The position numbers were made by a program, and so were the translations under genes. The notes under the pieces were generated by a model that saw only the letters and a list, made by a program, of their open reading frames with translations, was not told the origin of the DNA and searched no databases. Below, one piece after another: positions 35,904-46,163 of a DNA stretch of 64,000 nucleotides (positions are counted from its first letter, which is position 1; every line of letters begins with the position of its first letter). The DNA comes from Sedimenticola_A sp040506895 (GTDB lineage: Bacteria > Pseudomonadota > Gammaproteobacteria > Chromatiales > Chromatiaceae): contig JBEVVY010000001.1 of NCBI GenBank assembly GCA_040506895.1, positions 2,651,116 to 2,715,115 of the forward strand. The letters are read 5' to 3'.

Positions 35904-37532
35904 ATGGGCCACCAACAGAGAAAATCGCACGGGTGGCAGCTCGGTGTTCTGATCATTGTTGCGCTGGTCTGCTCAACCGCAATCGGTACCCCATCGAAAG
36001 AGTCGCCCGGGGCAGGCTCCCGGGATGACGGTTCGCCGGAAAGCGCCGTTCAATCCTCCATTGCCGATTTCTACCGGGTGACAGGCAGTGAACCCATCTG
36101 GATCGAGGCACCAGGCCTGTCAGAGAAAGGCCACCGTTTTGTCGGGCTTCTGGAAAACATCGATAGCGAGGGCCTGGATGCGAAAGACTATTGGTACGAT
36201 GAGATTCTCGCCCTGTCGAGGGAGCCAGACCTGGACTGGATCGGGTTGTGGCGGCTGGAGCTGCTGCTCGATCTCTCCTACCTGAGTCTTGGCAAGGATC
36301 TTATCCAGGGGCGGGCGGACTGGAACCTCCATGATCCGCGCTGGCATATACCGAGAAACCGGGCACAGCTTGCGGATCTTGCCGCCGCACTCAATTCAAC
36401 GATCCCCATTGACCATGCCCTGAGAGCGCTGGCTCCAGGGCATTCCGCCTACCACCAGCTGAAGGAGGCCCTGGCCCGTTACCGCGAGATCGAAAAAGCC
36501 GGGGGATGGGATCCCGTAGAGACCAACCAGAGTCTGAAGCCGGGAATGGAGAATGCGACGGTATCCATTGTACGCAGACGTCTTGTTCTGGAGGGGGACC
36601 TGGAAGAGCGTGATGAGGGGAGTCCCTTCCTCTACGACGAACAGCTGGTCCAGGGGGTGAAGGCCTTTCAGCGCCGCCATGGCCTGGAGGAGGATGGCGT
36701 GGTCGGGCGTAAGACCAGGGAGGTGATGAATATCCCGGTAGGCGAAAGGGTCCGGCAGATCCAGATGAACCTGGAGCGCTGGCGCTGGTTGCCCAGGGAG
36801 TTGGGTGACGAGTACATCATGGTGAATACGGCGTCCTTCAGACTCGATTACGTCAGGAATGCCGAAACCGCACTCTCCATGCGGGTGATCGTCGGGGACC
36901 AGTTGCACCGTACCCCGGTATTCATGGAGAAGATGACCTATATCGATATCAACCCGGTTTGGAATGTCCCGCAAAAGATCGCAACGGAAGAGATCCTGCC
37001 GCAATTGGCAATGAAACCCGATTATCTTGAACGAAAGGGTTTCAGGATCCTCAGCGACTGGAGTCCTGGCGCCAGGGAGTTGACCCTGGAGGAGACGGGC
37101 TGGTCGACGGAGGACGGGGGCCATTTTCCTTACCGGTTGCAACAGGCAGCGGGCGATCAGAATGCCCTGGGCAAGATCAAGTTCCTGTTGCCGAACCGGT
37201 ACAATATCTATCTCCACGACACCCCCGGAAAGAGCCTGTTCAGCAAACCGCGCAGAACCTTCAGTCACGGCTGCATAAGATTGGAGAATCCCAAGGGGCT
37301 CGCGGTGGCGCTGTTCGAGCAGCTGAAACAGTGGGATGAGGAGCGCCTGGAGCAGGTCCTCGCCGAAGGGGTCAACAGCAAGGCGATACTTGCCCGTCCG
37401 GTGCCTGTCTATATCGTCTACTTCAGCAGTTGGGTGGATGAGAGCGGAGCGGTCCATTTCAGCCGGGATCACTACCACAGGGACCGCGCCCTTGCCCGAC
37501 ACCTGTTCCCGGGAGAGGAAATAAGCTACTGA
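35904..37532 (+). CDS. L,D-transpeptidase of the YcbB/LdtD type
   Basis: The enzyme forms 3-3 peptidoglycan cross-links or attaches proteins to the wall. It has about 542 residues from ATG 35904; TTG at 35880 is in frame but lacks a ribosome binding site. A signal anchor spans about residues 12-28. An N-terminal scaffold domain is followed by a peptidoglycan-binding domain (LVQGVKAFQRRHGLEEDGVVGRKT) and the YkuD catalytic domain with the cysteine motif SHGCIRLENP near residue 460. It precedes a DUF882 gene, matching the ycbB-ycbK pairing of E. coli. Confidence 0.92.
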   Translation: MGHQQRKSHGWQLGVLIIVALVCSTAIGTPSKESPGAGSRDDGSPESAVQSSIADFYRVTGSEPIWIEAPGLSEKGHRFVGLLENIDSEGLDAKDYWYDEILALSREPDLDWIGLWRLELLLDLSYLSLGKDLIQGRADWNLHDPRWHIPRNRAQLADLAAALNSTIPIDHALRALAPGHSAYHQLKEALARYREIEKAGGWDPVETNQSLKPGMENATVSIVRRRLVLEGDLEERDEGSPFLYDEQLVQGVKAFQRRHGLEEDGVVGRKTREVMNIPVGERVRQIQMNLERWRWLPRELGDEYIMVNTASFRLDYVRNAETALSMRVIVGDQLHRTPVFMEKMTYIDINPVWNVPQKIATEEILPQLAMKPDYLERKGFRILSDWSPGARELTLEETGWSTEDGGHFPYRLQQAAGDQNALGKIKFLLPNRYNIYLHDTPGKSLFSKPRRTFSHGCIRLENPKGLAVALFEQLKQWDEERLEQVLAEGVNSKAILARPVPVYIVYFSSWVDESGAVHFSRDHYHRDRALARHLFPGEEISY

Positions 37533-37572
37533 AATACCGTTTTACTGGAAGTTTTTGGGATTTGTTTCTGAT

Positions 37573-37632
37573 TTCCAAGGATTTTTTATTTACAAACTGG
37601 TAAATAAATGGACAATTCAGGTGTCCTTGGAA
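37573..37632. repeat. Nested inverted repeats between the L,D-transpeptidase and DUF882 genes
   Basis: An outer pair TTCCAAGGA (37573-37581) / TCCTTGGAA (37624-37632) encloses an inner exact pair TTTATTTAC (37585-37593) / GTAAATAAA (37600-37608). The surrounding 113-nt gap is A/T-rich. It could be an operator or an mRNA structure. Confidence 0.5.
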
Positions 37633-37645
37633 TTTTATACAGATA

Positions 37646-38227
37646 ATGCGCAAGTCTACCAACAGATCCCTGACCGATTCGGTCAACACGCCCTGCCTCG
37701 AGCGGCGTCGTTTTCTCCGCAACTCCCTGATCATCACCGGCGGTCTCTTCGCCGCTCCGGCTGTTGCCACCGTGCGCCGAACCGGCGAGCGCAGACTCGA
37801 GCTGCACAATCTGCACACCGGCGAGCGTGAGAAGGTGCTCTACTGGTCAGGTGGCCAGTATCAGAAAGGGGGACTGAGGGATCTCAACAACCTGCTGCGC
37901 GACCACCGGACCGGTGATGTGTACGACATGGAGCCGGAGTTGTTCGATCTTGCCTACGATCTGGGCAGCCTTTTTAGCGACAGGCATCGCTTCGAGATCA
38001 TTTCGGGCTACCGCTCTCCAAAGACCAATGACAAGCTTCGCAGCCGCTCGAACGGTGTCGCCAAGCGCAGCCTGCACATGCAGGGCAAGGCGATCGATCT
38101 GCGCATTCCGGGAGTCTCCCTCTCCAAGCTCAAGCAGGCAGCCATAGGCATGCAGCGTGGCGGAGTCGGCTACTATCCGAAATCGGGCTTCATCCACGTG
38201 GATACCGGCCGCGTGCGCAGCTGGTAG
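37646..38227 (+). CDS. Tat-exported DUF882 protein (YcbK-like, peptidase M15 fold)
   Basis: The protein is 193 residues. A twin-arginine signal is clear (ERRRFLRNSLIITGG, about residues 19-33), so it is exported folded. The mature domain has the DUF882/M15 features SGYRSPKTN, the zinc-ligand region SLHMQGKAIDLR and the final GFIHVDTG histidine. This family is expected to be a metal-dependent murein peptidase or a catalytically altered relative. No Shine-Dalgarno sequence is evident before the ATG, which sits 13 nt after the nested dyad. It is probably transcribed with the L,D-transpeptidase gene. Confidence 0.9.
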   Translation: MRKSTNRSLTDSVNTPCLERRRFLRNSLIITGGLFAAPAVATVRRTGERRLELHNLHTGEREKVLYWSGGQYQKGGLRDLNNLLRDHRTGDVYDMEPELFDLAYDLGSLFSDRHRFEIISGYRSPKTNDKLRSRSNGVAKRSLHMQGKAIDLRIPGVSLSKLKQAAIGMQRGGVGYYPKSGFIHVDTGRVRSW

Positions 38228-38307
38228 TAGAGACCTCCCCCCTGACGAGTGCTTTCCCCGGGTTTGGCGTATCCGCCGGGCCGGTTTATCCTTTGTGAAT
38301 CTGAACC

Positions 38308-40569
38308 GTGGACGAGAGCGCCTTTAAGAGCATGCCCTCACAATTGGAATCCCTTATCAGTGGTCAGCGCACTTCACGCCTGCTGATCGCCGCGATTGCC
38401 ATCTCCATGGGCCTGATGCTGTGGCAGACCGCCCGCTGGACGGAAGAGACCGCGCTGGCGGAACTGAACCAGCGCAGTGCCACCCAGCTCAGCTTCTACG
38501 TGGCAAACCTCCAGGGACAGCTTCAGAAATACGAGTTCCTTCCGGAGCTGCTGGCAACCAATACTGAACTCGTGCGCTTGCTGGAGAATCCCGGAGACCG
38601 GCAACTGACGGATTCACTGAACCGCTACCTGGAGACCATCAACCGGATTACCGATGCCTCCGATACCTACCTGATGAATGACGAGGGGCTCACCATCGCA
38701 GCCTCCAACTGGCAGTCCGAGCGTCCATTCGTCGGACGCAACTTCTCTTACCGCCCCTACTTCAAGGAGGCGATGAAGGGGCATCTCGGGCGCTACTTCG
38801 CCCTCGGAACCACGTCGAGAAAGCGCGGCTACTATTTCGCTTACCCGGTGAGATCGAAGGAAAAAATCCTTGGTGCGGTGGTGATCAAGATCAACATGGC
38901 GCCCATCGAGGAGAAGTGGAGCCGCTCGGAGGACGAGTTTATCGTCACCGACCCGGACGGGGTGATCTTCATCACCACCAACAAGGAGTGGCGCTACAAG
39001 ACACTGGCCAGCCTGGAGAGCGATGTCCTGAACCGCATCAGGGCCAGCAGGCGCTACAGCGATGCCGAGTTCTCCCCACTGGGCGTGGTCATCGAGACAT
39101 CTGGCCAGGGGCGGATCATGCGCCTGGCCGACAAGGGACGGACGCGTTACCTGGCCCTGGAGCAGGCGATGCCGGAGGCGGGCTGGAAAGTGCACATCCT
39201 TACGGATATCTCGCCGGTCTCCGCCAGGGTCGGCTGGAGCCTGGTGACCGCGGGGGTTTTCCTGGGTATTGCGGTGCTGTTTGTCATGTTCTGGGTACAG
39301 CGGCAGAAGCGCCTGCATGAACGTGAACGCTTCGAACGCCAGGCGAAAAAGAACCTTGAGCTGAACGAGGCCCGCATCCGGGCGATCCTGGAAGGGGCAC
39401 AGGCCGGGGTGCTGACCATGAATGACGATGGCCGGATAGAGTTTGCCAACAGCCGGGCCCAGGAGCTTTTCGGTTATGACCAGGGTGAACTTGCCGGGCG
39501 TCTCTTCCTGGAGTGCTTTCCGGAAAATGACAAGGCCGATGCCGTGAAGGCGTTGAACGCCTCGGAAGCTGGTGTCGTTGTCCGGGAGATGGATGCCCTG
39601 CACAAGAGCGGCACCCTGTTTCCGGTGGAGGTTTCGGTGGGCAGTCTCAAACTGCATGATGGAAGGAAGCGTATCGCGACGGTTCACGATATCAGCCATG
39701 CCAAGCGACAGGAGGCCGAACTGCGGGAGGCGCACGATCTGCTGGAAGCACGGGTAACCGAGCGTACCCGTGATCTGAGTGAGACCAACATCCGCCTGAA
39801 ACAGGAGATCGAGGAGCATCAGCGTACGGAAGGGATGCTCCGCCAGACCCAGGATGAGCTGATCCAGGCCGCCAAGATGGCCGCCCTGGGCCAGATGTCC
39901 ACCGGCATCAGCCATGAGCTCAACCAGCCCCTGGCGGCGATACGCTCCTATGCGGACAATGCCCGGGCGCTGCTCGACCATCAGCGCAAGGAGGATGCCT
40001 GCTGGAACCTGACACAGATCTCCGAACTTACCGAGCGGATGGCCCAGATCAGCTCCCAGCTGAAAGTATTTGCCCGCAAGACGAAGGGGCGGCTGGTGAG
40101 TGTTTCACTGACCGCGGCCATGGAACACTCGCTTCGCATACTCGCCTCCAGGATCAAGGAGAGCCGGGCAGAGGTGGTACAGCAGTTTCCAGATGCCGAG
40201 CTGTTCGTCATGGCCGATATGGTTCAGCTCGAACAGGTGCTGATCAACCTGATCGGCAATGCCCTGCAGGCGGTGGAGCCCGCCGACGAGCGGCAGGTGG
40301 AGATCAGGGCGATGAGCGAGGGGGGTAGCGTGGTGATCACCATCCGTGACAGTGGCCCGGGTATCGCCCCGGATCACCTGCCCCGCATATTCGATCCCTT
40401 CTTCACCACCAAGGAGGAGGGGCGTGGCCTCGGCCTGGGACTTTCAATTTCCCACCGTATCGTCGAGAGTATGAATGGCGAACTGATGGCCAACAACTAC
40501 ATGGACGGAGGCGCCATCTTCACCCTGACCATGCCGGCAGCTGAAGCCCCCCTGGAAAACACGGGCTGA
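38308..40569 (+). CDS. Sensor histidine kinase, DctB-like with PAS domain
   Basis: This 753-residue membrane kinase likely senses an external organic acid. One helix near residues 22-40 is followed by a periplasmic double-Cache-like sensor (RNFSYRPYFKEAMKGHLGRY is typical of DctB sensors). A second helix lies near 310-330, then a PAS domain (about 350-465) and a coiled coil. The HisKA box MSTGISHELNQPLAAIRSYADNAR has phospho-acceptor His536, and the ATPase domain has NLIGNALQAV and GRGLGLGLSI. The start is GTG 38308 or ATG 38332; neither has a strong ribosome binding site. It is followed by a DctD-like regulator and a TRAP transporter. Confidence 0.92.
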   Translation: MDESAFKSMPSQLESLISGQRTSRLLIAAIAISMGLMLWQTARWTEETALAELNQRSATQLSFYVANLQGQLQKYEFLPELLATNTELVRLLENPGDRQLTDSLNRYLETINRITDASDTYLMNDEGLTIAASNWQSERPFVGRNFSYRPYFKEAMKGHLGRYFALGTTSRKRGYYFAYPVRSKEKILGAVVIKINMAPIEEKWSRSEDEFIVTDPDGVIFITTNKEWRYKTLASLESDVLNRIRASRRYSDAEFSPLGVVIETSGQGRIMRLADKGRTRYLALEQAMPEAGWKVHILTDISPVSARVGWSLVTAGVFLGIAVLFVMFWVQRQKRLHERERFERQAKKNLELNEARIRAILEGAQAGVLTMNDDGRIEFANSRAQELFGYDQGELAGRLFLECFPENDKADAVKALNASEAGVVVREMDALHKSGTLFPVEVSVGSLKLHDGRKRIATVHDISHAKRQEAELREAHDLLEARVTERTRDLSETNIRLKQEIEEHQRTEGMLRQTQDELIQAAKMAALGQMSTGISHELNQPLAAIRSYADNARALLDHQRKEDACWNLTQISELTERMAQISSQLKVFARKTKGRLVSVSLTAAMEHSLRILASRIKESRAEVVQQFPDAELFVMADMVQLEQVLINLIGNALQAVEPADERQVEIRAMSEGGSVVITIRDSGPGIAPDHLPRIFDPFFTTKEEGRGLGLGLSISHRIVESMNGELMANNYMDGGAIFTLTMPAAEAPLENTG

Positions 40570-40609
40570 ACACGGACAACAACTTTCAGAGCATAATGAC
40601 GACCCGCCA

Positions 40610-41971
<1,362 letters not shown>

Positions 41972-41978
41972 GGGCCCA

Positions 41979-42395
41979 CTAGCTACGCTTCTGCCGGTTG
42001 TAGAAGTTGGCGAACTCCCTGTCCGCGCCGACGATATGGCCGATCAGCCACTGCTTGAGCTGTCGCATCGACTCCATGTCGAGCAGTTCATCTCCGTTTT
42101 CTATCTCTCTTATGAACTGGTGCAGCTCGGCACGCAGCAGGGCGTGTTCCCGCTGGTGCTCCTGCAGCTCGGAAAATCCGGCACGCGCCATGAAGCGCTC
42201 CTCGTTGCGGAAATGGACGCTGGTCTCATCAGAGAGCTCTTCGAGAATGACCAGGGCCGCCAGGGTCGCTTCCGGTGATGGGGTCTTCAGGGTCTCTGCG
42301 AGCCGGTTGAGCGTTTCGACCAGCATAAGGTGCTCCTCATCCAATTCGGCGATGTCGAGGGCCATCCGCTTGTTGAACTGCATGAAACCTGGCAT
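41979..42395 (-). CDS. Bacteriohemerythrin
   Basis: This 138-residue single-domain hemerythrin binds O2 at a di-iron site. The ligand pattern is visible: DEEHLMLVETLN (His and Glu region), VHFRNEERFM, ELQEHQREHALL and WLIGHIVGADREF, giving the H-HxxxE-HxxxH-HxxxxD set. It may carry or sense oxygen in this microaerobic sulfur oxidiser. It lies tail to tail with the response regulator, 7 nt apart, and diverges from the TRAP genes across the sigma-54 promoter region. Confidence 0.92.
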   Translation of the reverse strand: MPGFMQFNKRMALDIAELDEEHLMLVETLNRLAETLKTPSPEATLAALVILEELSDETSVHFRNEERFMARAGFSELQEHQREHALLRAELHQFIREIENGDELLDMESMRQLKQWLIGHIVGADREFANFYNRQKRS

Positions 42396-42483
42396 GAGGG
42401 GCGACTGCTTCAGTTGTGGTGTGATGATTTAAATGTCTAGTTCAGCCCCGGGGTCTTTGCAAGAAAAACCGTAAACAATATCG

Positions 42484-42546
42484 GTGGAAATGCCGCTTTG
42501 TGTCGAAATCCCCATACCCCTTTAAGGCAAATTGGCGGATTTCCAC
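42484..42546. promoter_or_regulatory. Candidate activator-binding inverted repeat upstream of sigma-54 promoter
   Basis: GTGGAAATGCCGC (42484-42496) and GCGGATTTCCAC (42535-42546) form an inverted repeat with one extra base in the left arm. It ends about 90 nt upstream of the sigma-54 promoter, the normal distance for an NtrC-family enhancer. Binding by the DctD-like protein is inference. Confidence 0.5.
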
Positions 42547-42636
42547 ACATTTGGTGATTTGTACTTTTTTCTCCATGTCCTATTTTTAATAGTCACTCCA
42601 ACAGCTTGGGGTCTATTTGTACATAAAAATAGAAAC

Positions 42637-42651
42637 TGGCCCGGCAATTGC
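42637..42651 (+). promoter_or_regulatory. Sigma-54 promoter of the TAXI-TRAP operon
   Basis: TGGCCCGGCAATTGC matches the sigma-54 consensus TGGCACG-N4-TTGC at all but one position, with correct GG/GC spacing. It lies about 100 nt upstream of the TRAP binding-protein gene in the 357-nt gap next to a sigma-54 activator gene. Confidence 0.8.
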
Positions 42652-42678
42652 TCTTTTAACGGGGAGTATCTGTCTGGT

Positions 42679-42720
42679 GCCCTGTCTCACCAGTCTTAAT
42701 GGATACGTGAGAGACCGGGC
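42679..42720 (+). other. Stem-loop in the 5' untranslated region of the TRAP operon
   Basis: GCCC-T-GTCTC (42679-42688) can pair with GAGAC-C-GGGC (42711-42720), followed by ATTTT. It lies between the sigma-54 promoter and the first gene. It may be an attenuator or stabilise the mRNA. Confidence 0.4.
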
Positions 42721-42752
42721 ATTTTGCCTAATAAATATCAGGAGGTGGTTCA

Positions 42753-43721
42753 ATGAAAATGAAACGTAGATCTTTTTTGGTGGCCGGCGCGGCCCTGCTG
42801 ACCGCGAGCGTGCTGCCCGCAACAGCCATGGCCAAGGAGCGCGTGGTGTTCAGTGGTGGACCCGCGGGCGGTACCTTCCAGGTGGTGGCCAACGCGGTCC
42901 AGGTCTACAAGCCGATCAAGGCTTCCAAGGATTTCCGGGTCAAGGCCCAGTCTTCAGCCGGTTCCGTCGAGAACCTGCGCAAGGTGAATTCGGGCAAGGC
43001 GCAGATGGGCGTCGTCTATTCTGGTCATGTCTATCTCGGTCGCAACGGCAAGATGAAAAATGACACCAGGAAGTACGAGGACGTCATGGCCGTGGCCTGG
43101 CTCTACGGCGCGCCCGCCCAGCTGGTGACCCGCAAGGGCTCCGGCATCAAGAGCGTCAAGGACCTGGTCGGCAAGAAGGTCGGTGTGGGTAATGCCGGTT
43201 CCGGTGCATTCGCCAACTGTGAGCTGTTCTTCACCCACATGGGTGTTTGGGACAAGATCGAGCGCAACGCCATGGGCTACAACGATGCGGCCCAGGCCTT
43301 CGGCAACAAGCAGCTGGACGCCTTCTGGCTGTTCACCGCTTTCCCCAGTGGCGCGGTCATCATGGCTGCCCAGACCAACGATATCGAGCTGGTCAACGTG
43401 GGCCAGGATGCACAGGATAGCGGTTTCTTCGACCAGTATCCCTACTTCTCCAAGCTGTCAGTGCCTGCCGGTACCTACCGTGGCGTCGATTACGAGAGCC
43501 CCTCCTTCCAGGATTCCGCTCTCTGGGTGGCCAACTCCAAGGTATCTGAAGACACCGTCTACAAGATGCTCTCCACCATCTACACCGACGAGGGCCTGGC
43601 CCACATGAAGGCCCAGAAAAAGACCTTCAAGCACATGAGCCTGGATACCGGTACCCAGGGTGTTGTCACCCCCTGGCACCCCGGCGCCATCAAGTTCTGG
43701 AAAGAGAAGGGCATGATGTAA
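42753..43721 (+). CDS. TAXI-family TRAP transporter substrate-binding protein
   Basis: This 322-residue periplasmic receptor has a signal with twin-arginine-like RRSFLVAGAALL and cleavage near residue 27 (TAMA-KE). The TAXI signature is clear: VVFSGGPAGGTFQVVANAVQ at the mature N terminus, and LVGKKVGVGNAGSGAFANCELFF near residue 140. The ligand is unknown; TAXI-TRAP systems often take up dicarboxylates, glutamate or related acids. AGGAGG lies 8 nt before the ATG, one of the strongest ribosome binding sites here, as suits an abundant receptor. Confidence 0.93.
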   Translation: MKMKRRSFLVAGAALLTASVLPATAMAKERVVFSGGPAGGTFQVVANAVQVYKPIKASKDFRVKAQSSAGSVENLRKVNSGKAQMGVVYSGHVYLGRNGKMKNDTRKYEDVMAVAWLYGAPAQLVTRKGSGIKSVKDLVGKKVGVGNAGSGAFANCELFFTHMGVWDKIERNAMGYNDAAQAFGNKQLDAFWLFTAFPSGAVIMAAQTNDIELVNVGQDAQDSGFFDQYPYFSKLSVPAGTYRGVDYESPSFQDSALWVANSKVSEDTVYKMLSTIYTDEGLAHMKAQKKTFKHMSLDTGTQGVVTPWHPGAIKFWKEKGMM

Positions 43722-43742
43722 TCAACATCATTGGCTAAGGGC

Positions 43743-43770
43743 GCGGACGGGATCGAAAGATCCCGTCCGC
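43743..43770 (+). other. 12-bp perfect stem with GAAA tetraloop between TRAP receptor and permease genes
   Basis: GCGGACGGGATC (43743-43754) and GATCCCGTCCGC (43759-43770) pair perfectly around a GAAA tetraloop. There is no T-run. The position suggests 3' protection of the receptor mRNA or partial termination, giving more receptor than permease. Confidence 0.75.
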
Positions 43771-43850
43771 TTATACTGTCCAGGAAACCTGATAACGATA
43801 AAGGGCTGCGGACTTGACGCAGCTACTGAATAACAACCGAGGAGCAAGCC

Positions 43851-45575
43851 GTGCTGGTCGAGAAAATGAATAAAGTCGAGCAGATGCTGTTCGACGCCCT
43901 TGCCCTGGGCCTGGTGCTCTTCTACTCCTATTCCGCCGTGCTGGAACCGGCCGCTACCCAGTTCCATCGCGGCATCTACGTGGTCATCACCTACGTACTT
44001 GTTTTCCTCGTCTATCGCTCCAAGAGCCAGATCGGCCGTATCTGGGACTACATATTGATGGCCGTTTCGGTGGTCACCCTCGGCTACTGGATCATGAACT
44101 TCGAGGCGATCAACTATCGCGCCGGTGCCGAGACCGAGCTCGATCAGTGGATCGCCATGGTCGGCGTGCTGGTTGGCGTCGAGGTGGCTCGCCGGGTGGT
44201 CGGCAGTGTGTTCGTGATTATCGGTGCCGTTATGATCCTCTACGGGGTCTATGGCGAGTATGCACCGGAGCTGATATCCCATGCCGGTGACACTTTTCCC
44301 GATCTCTGCACCAGTATCTTCTACAAGAGCGATGGCGTGTTCGGCATCATGGCCAATGTACTGGCCACCTATATCATCCTGTTCGTGATCTTCGGCGCCT
44401 TTCTGGAGAAGAGCGGCGCCCAGCGTTTCTTTATCGATTTTCCCCTGGCCGCGGTCGGTCACAAGATCGGTGGCCCCGGCAAGGTCTCGGTTATCGCCAG
44501 TGGCCTGTTCGGTTCCATCTCCGGCAGCGCAATCGCCAATACCGTGTCGACCGGTGCATTCACCATCCCCATGATGAAGAAGGCGGGCTTCAGGCCCCAT
44601 GTCGCCGGCGGTATCGAACCCGCCGCCTCCATCGGCGGCATGTTCATGCCCCCCATCATGGGTGCGGGCGGCTTTATCATGGCTGAACTCACGGGCCTGC
44701 CCTACTCCCAGATCATGCTGGTGGCGATCTTCCCTGCCCTGATGTACTTCTTCAGTGTCTTCATGATGGTTCACTACGAGGCGAAGAAGCACAATATCGT
44801 CGGCGAACGGAGCGAGAAGAGTGCCAAGGAGATCCTCAAGAAGGAGTGGTTCTACGTGCTGCCCCTTGTGGTGATCACCATCTTCATGTTGATGGGTTAT
44901 TCACCAGGTTACTCGGCCATTCTCGGTATCATCACCTGTATCGTCGTCAGCTGGTTCCGCAAGGATACCCGTGTCGACCTGAAAGGCTTTGTCGCCGCCT
45001 CCAGGGCCGGTGCCGAGGCGAGTCTGAAGATCGGCGCCACGGTGGGCGTGATCGGTATCATCATCGGCGTGCTCACCTACAGCGGCCTGGTACTCACCTT
45101 CGCCGATATCGTCATCGAGCTGGCGGATGGGTCGCTGATTCTGACTATCCTCTTCATCGCTCTCGCTTCACTGATCCTGGGTATGGGTGTTCCGGTTACG
45201 GCGGCCTACCTGATCACCGCCGTGGTGGCGGTACCCGCCTTGACCCATCTCGGCGTGAACGAGCTGGCCGCGCATATGATCGTCTACTGGCTCTCCCAGG
45301 ACTCCAATATCACGCCACCGGTCTGTATCGCCGCCTTTGCCGGCGCCACCATCGCCAAGGCCAATATGTGGGCCACCGCCTGGATCGCTTTCAAGTTCGC
45401 CAAGTTCCTCTACCTGGCGCCCTTTATCTTCGGTTATGTCCCTGCATTCTCCCTCGACGGCAGCTCCACGGACATCGCCATCACCTTCGTGCTGGTGTTC
45501 CTGGGTACCTGGGCCTACAGCTGGTTCCTGAGCGGTATCTGGATGAGCAAGTTCAAGAAGAGCGCAACCGCCTAA
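43851..45575 (+). CDS. TRAP transporter fused permease (DctQM-type 4TM/12TM fusion)
   Basis: This 574-residue membrane protein joins the small (DctQ) and large (DctM) subunits, as is usual for TAXI-TRAP systems. About four helices fill residues 10-135, and the rest carries the DctM core. Typical segments are FGAFLEKSGAQRFFIDFPLAAVG, SGSAIANTVSTGAFTIPMMKKAGF and GGIEPAASIGGMFMPPIMGAGGF, which form the sodium/substrate site region, and the second-half repeat GVPVTAAYLITAVVAVP. The start is GTG at 43851 or the ATG at 43866. It is followed by a UspA gene. Confidence 0.93.
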   Translation: MLVEKMNKVEQMLFDALALGLVLFYSYSAVLEPAATQFHRGIYVVITYVLVFLVYRSKSQIGRIWDYILMAVSVVTLGYWIMNFEAINYRAGAETELDQWIAMVGVLVGVEVARRVVGSVFVIIGAVMILYGVYGEYAPELISHAGDTFPDLCTSIFYKSDGVFGIMANVLATYIILFVIFGAFLEKSGAQRFFIDFPLAAVGHKIGGPGKVSVIASGLFGSISGSAIANTVSTGAFTIPMMKKAGFRPHVAGGIEPAASIGGMFMPPIMGAGGFIMAELTGLPYSQIMLVAIFPALMYFFSVFMMVHYEAKKHNIVGERSEKSAKEILKKEWFYVLPLVVITIFMLMGYSPGYSAILGIITCIVVSWFRKDTRVDLKGFVAASRAGAEASLKIGATVGVIGIIIGVLTYSGLVLTFADIVIELADGSLILTILFIALASLILGMGVPVTAAYLITAVVAVPALTHLGVNELAAHMIVYWLSQDSNITPPVCIAAFAGATIAKANMWATAWIAFKFAKFLYLAPFIFGYVPAFSLDGSSTDIAITFVLVFLGTWAYSWFLSGIWMSKFKKSATA

Positions 45576-45586
45576 GGACCAGAGTA

Positions 45587-46120
45587 ATGACTGAAGAAAA
45601 CAAGCTGCCGACAATCGAGTACAAGAAGATACTCTACGTCACCGACCTTTCGGAGTCCGGACGACACGCTTTTCCCCATGCCGCCAGCATCGCCCGCCGA
45701 TGCCGCTCCGAGCTGACGGTGTTTCACGTGGTGCAGACCAAGGACATGGAGAGCCTGCTGGGTTATGTCAGCGAGGAGCTCTGGCAGGATCTGACCAACC
45801 GGAGTCTCGAGGAGGCGAGGCAGGTGCTGCTCTCCAGGAAGCGGGACGATGTGGAGATCCGCAACCATGTCCAGAAGTTCTGCGATGAGAGCCTGGCCGA
45901 TGAAGGAGAAGAGCCGGTTCTGAGCTACGACATCAAGGTGGAGATCGGCGAACCCCTGGAGAAGATCCTCGAAGAGGCTCATGGTGGTGGATACGATCTG
46001 CTGGTCATCAGCAAGCACGGTGATCGTGCCTCGGTAAAGGATGCGGTGATCGGCGATACCGCCAGGCGGGTTGTCAGGCGCTGTAACATCCCCGTGATGG
46101 TGGTCCCGCTGTCTGAATGA
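45587..46120 (+). CDS. Universal stress protein UspA family
   Basis: This is a 177-residue single-domain Usp. It begins with IEYKKILYVTDLSESGRHAFPHA, and the C-terminal half has LLVISKHGDRASVKDAVIGDTARRVVRRCNIPVMVVPL, where the ATP-binding G-x2-G-x9-G region is recognisable but altered. The ATG at 45587 lies 11 nt after the permease stop. The reading frame is open far upstream inside the permease gene, which is a shadow. Usp proteins encoded with TRAP transporters, for example TeaD with TeaABC, can modulate uptake, so a similar role is inferred. Confidence 0.92.
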   Translation: MTEENKLPTIEYKKILYVTDLSESGRHAFPHAASIARRCRSELTVFHVVQTKDMESLLGYVSEELWQDLTNRSLEEARQVLLSRKRDDVEIRNHVQKFCDESLADEGEEPVLSYDIKVEIGEPLEKILEEAHGGGYDLLVISKHGDRASVKDAVIGDTARRVVRRCNIPVMVVPLSE

Positions 46121-46122
46121 GG

Positions 46123-46140
46123 CGGCCGTCTGAACGGCCG
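46123..46140 (+). terminator. Hairpin after the uspA gene
   Basis: CGGCCGT (46123-46129) pairs with ACGGCCG (46134-46140) around a 4-nt loop, 2 nt after the stop codon. No clear T-run follows. It could end the TRAP operon. Confidence 0.4.
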
Positions 46141-46163
46141 ATTCATCGAAATTGTTCGCAAGT

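Noticed and set aside
44846..45586. An open frame running from inside the TRAP permease gene into the UspA gene
   Set aside because: The upstream part is low-complexity out-of-frame permease sequence. The UspA family N terminus begins at the ATG at 45587.
45720..45735. TGTTTCACGTGGTGCA, a parS half-site in uspA
   Set aside because: The left half matches parS well but the right arm does not, so ParB binding is unlikely at this distance from the two perfect sites.
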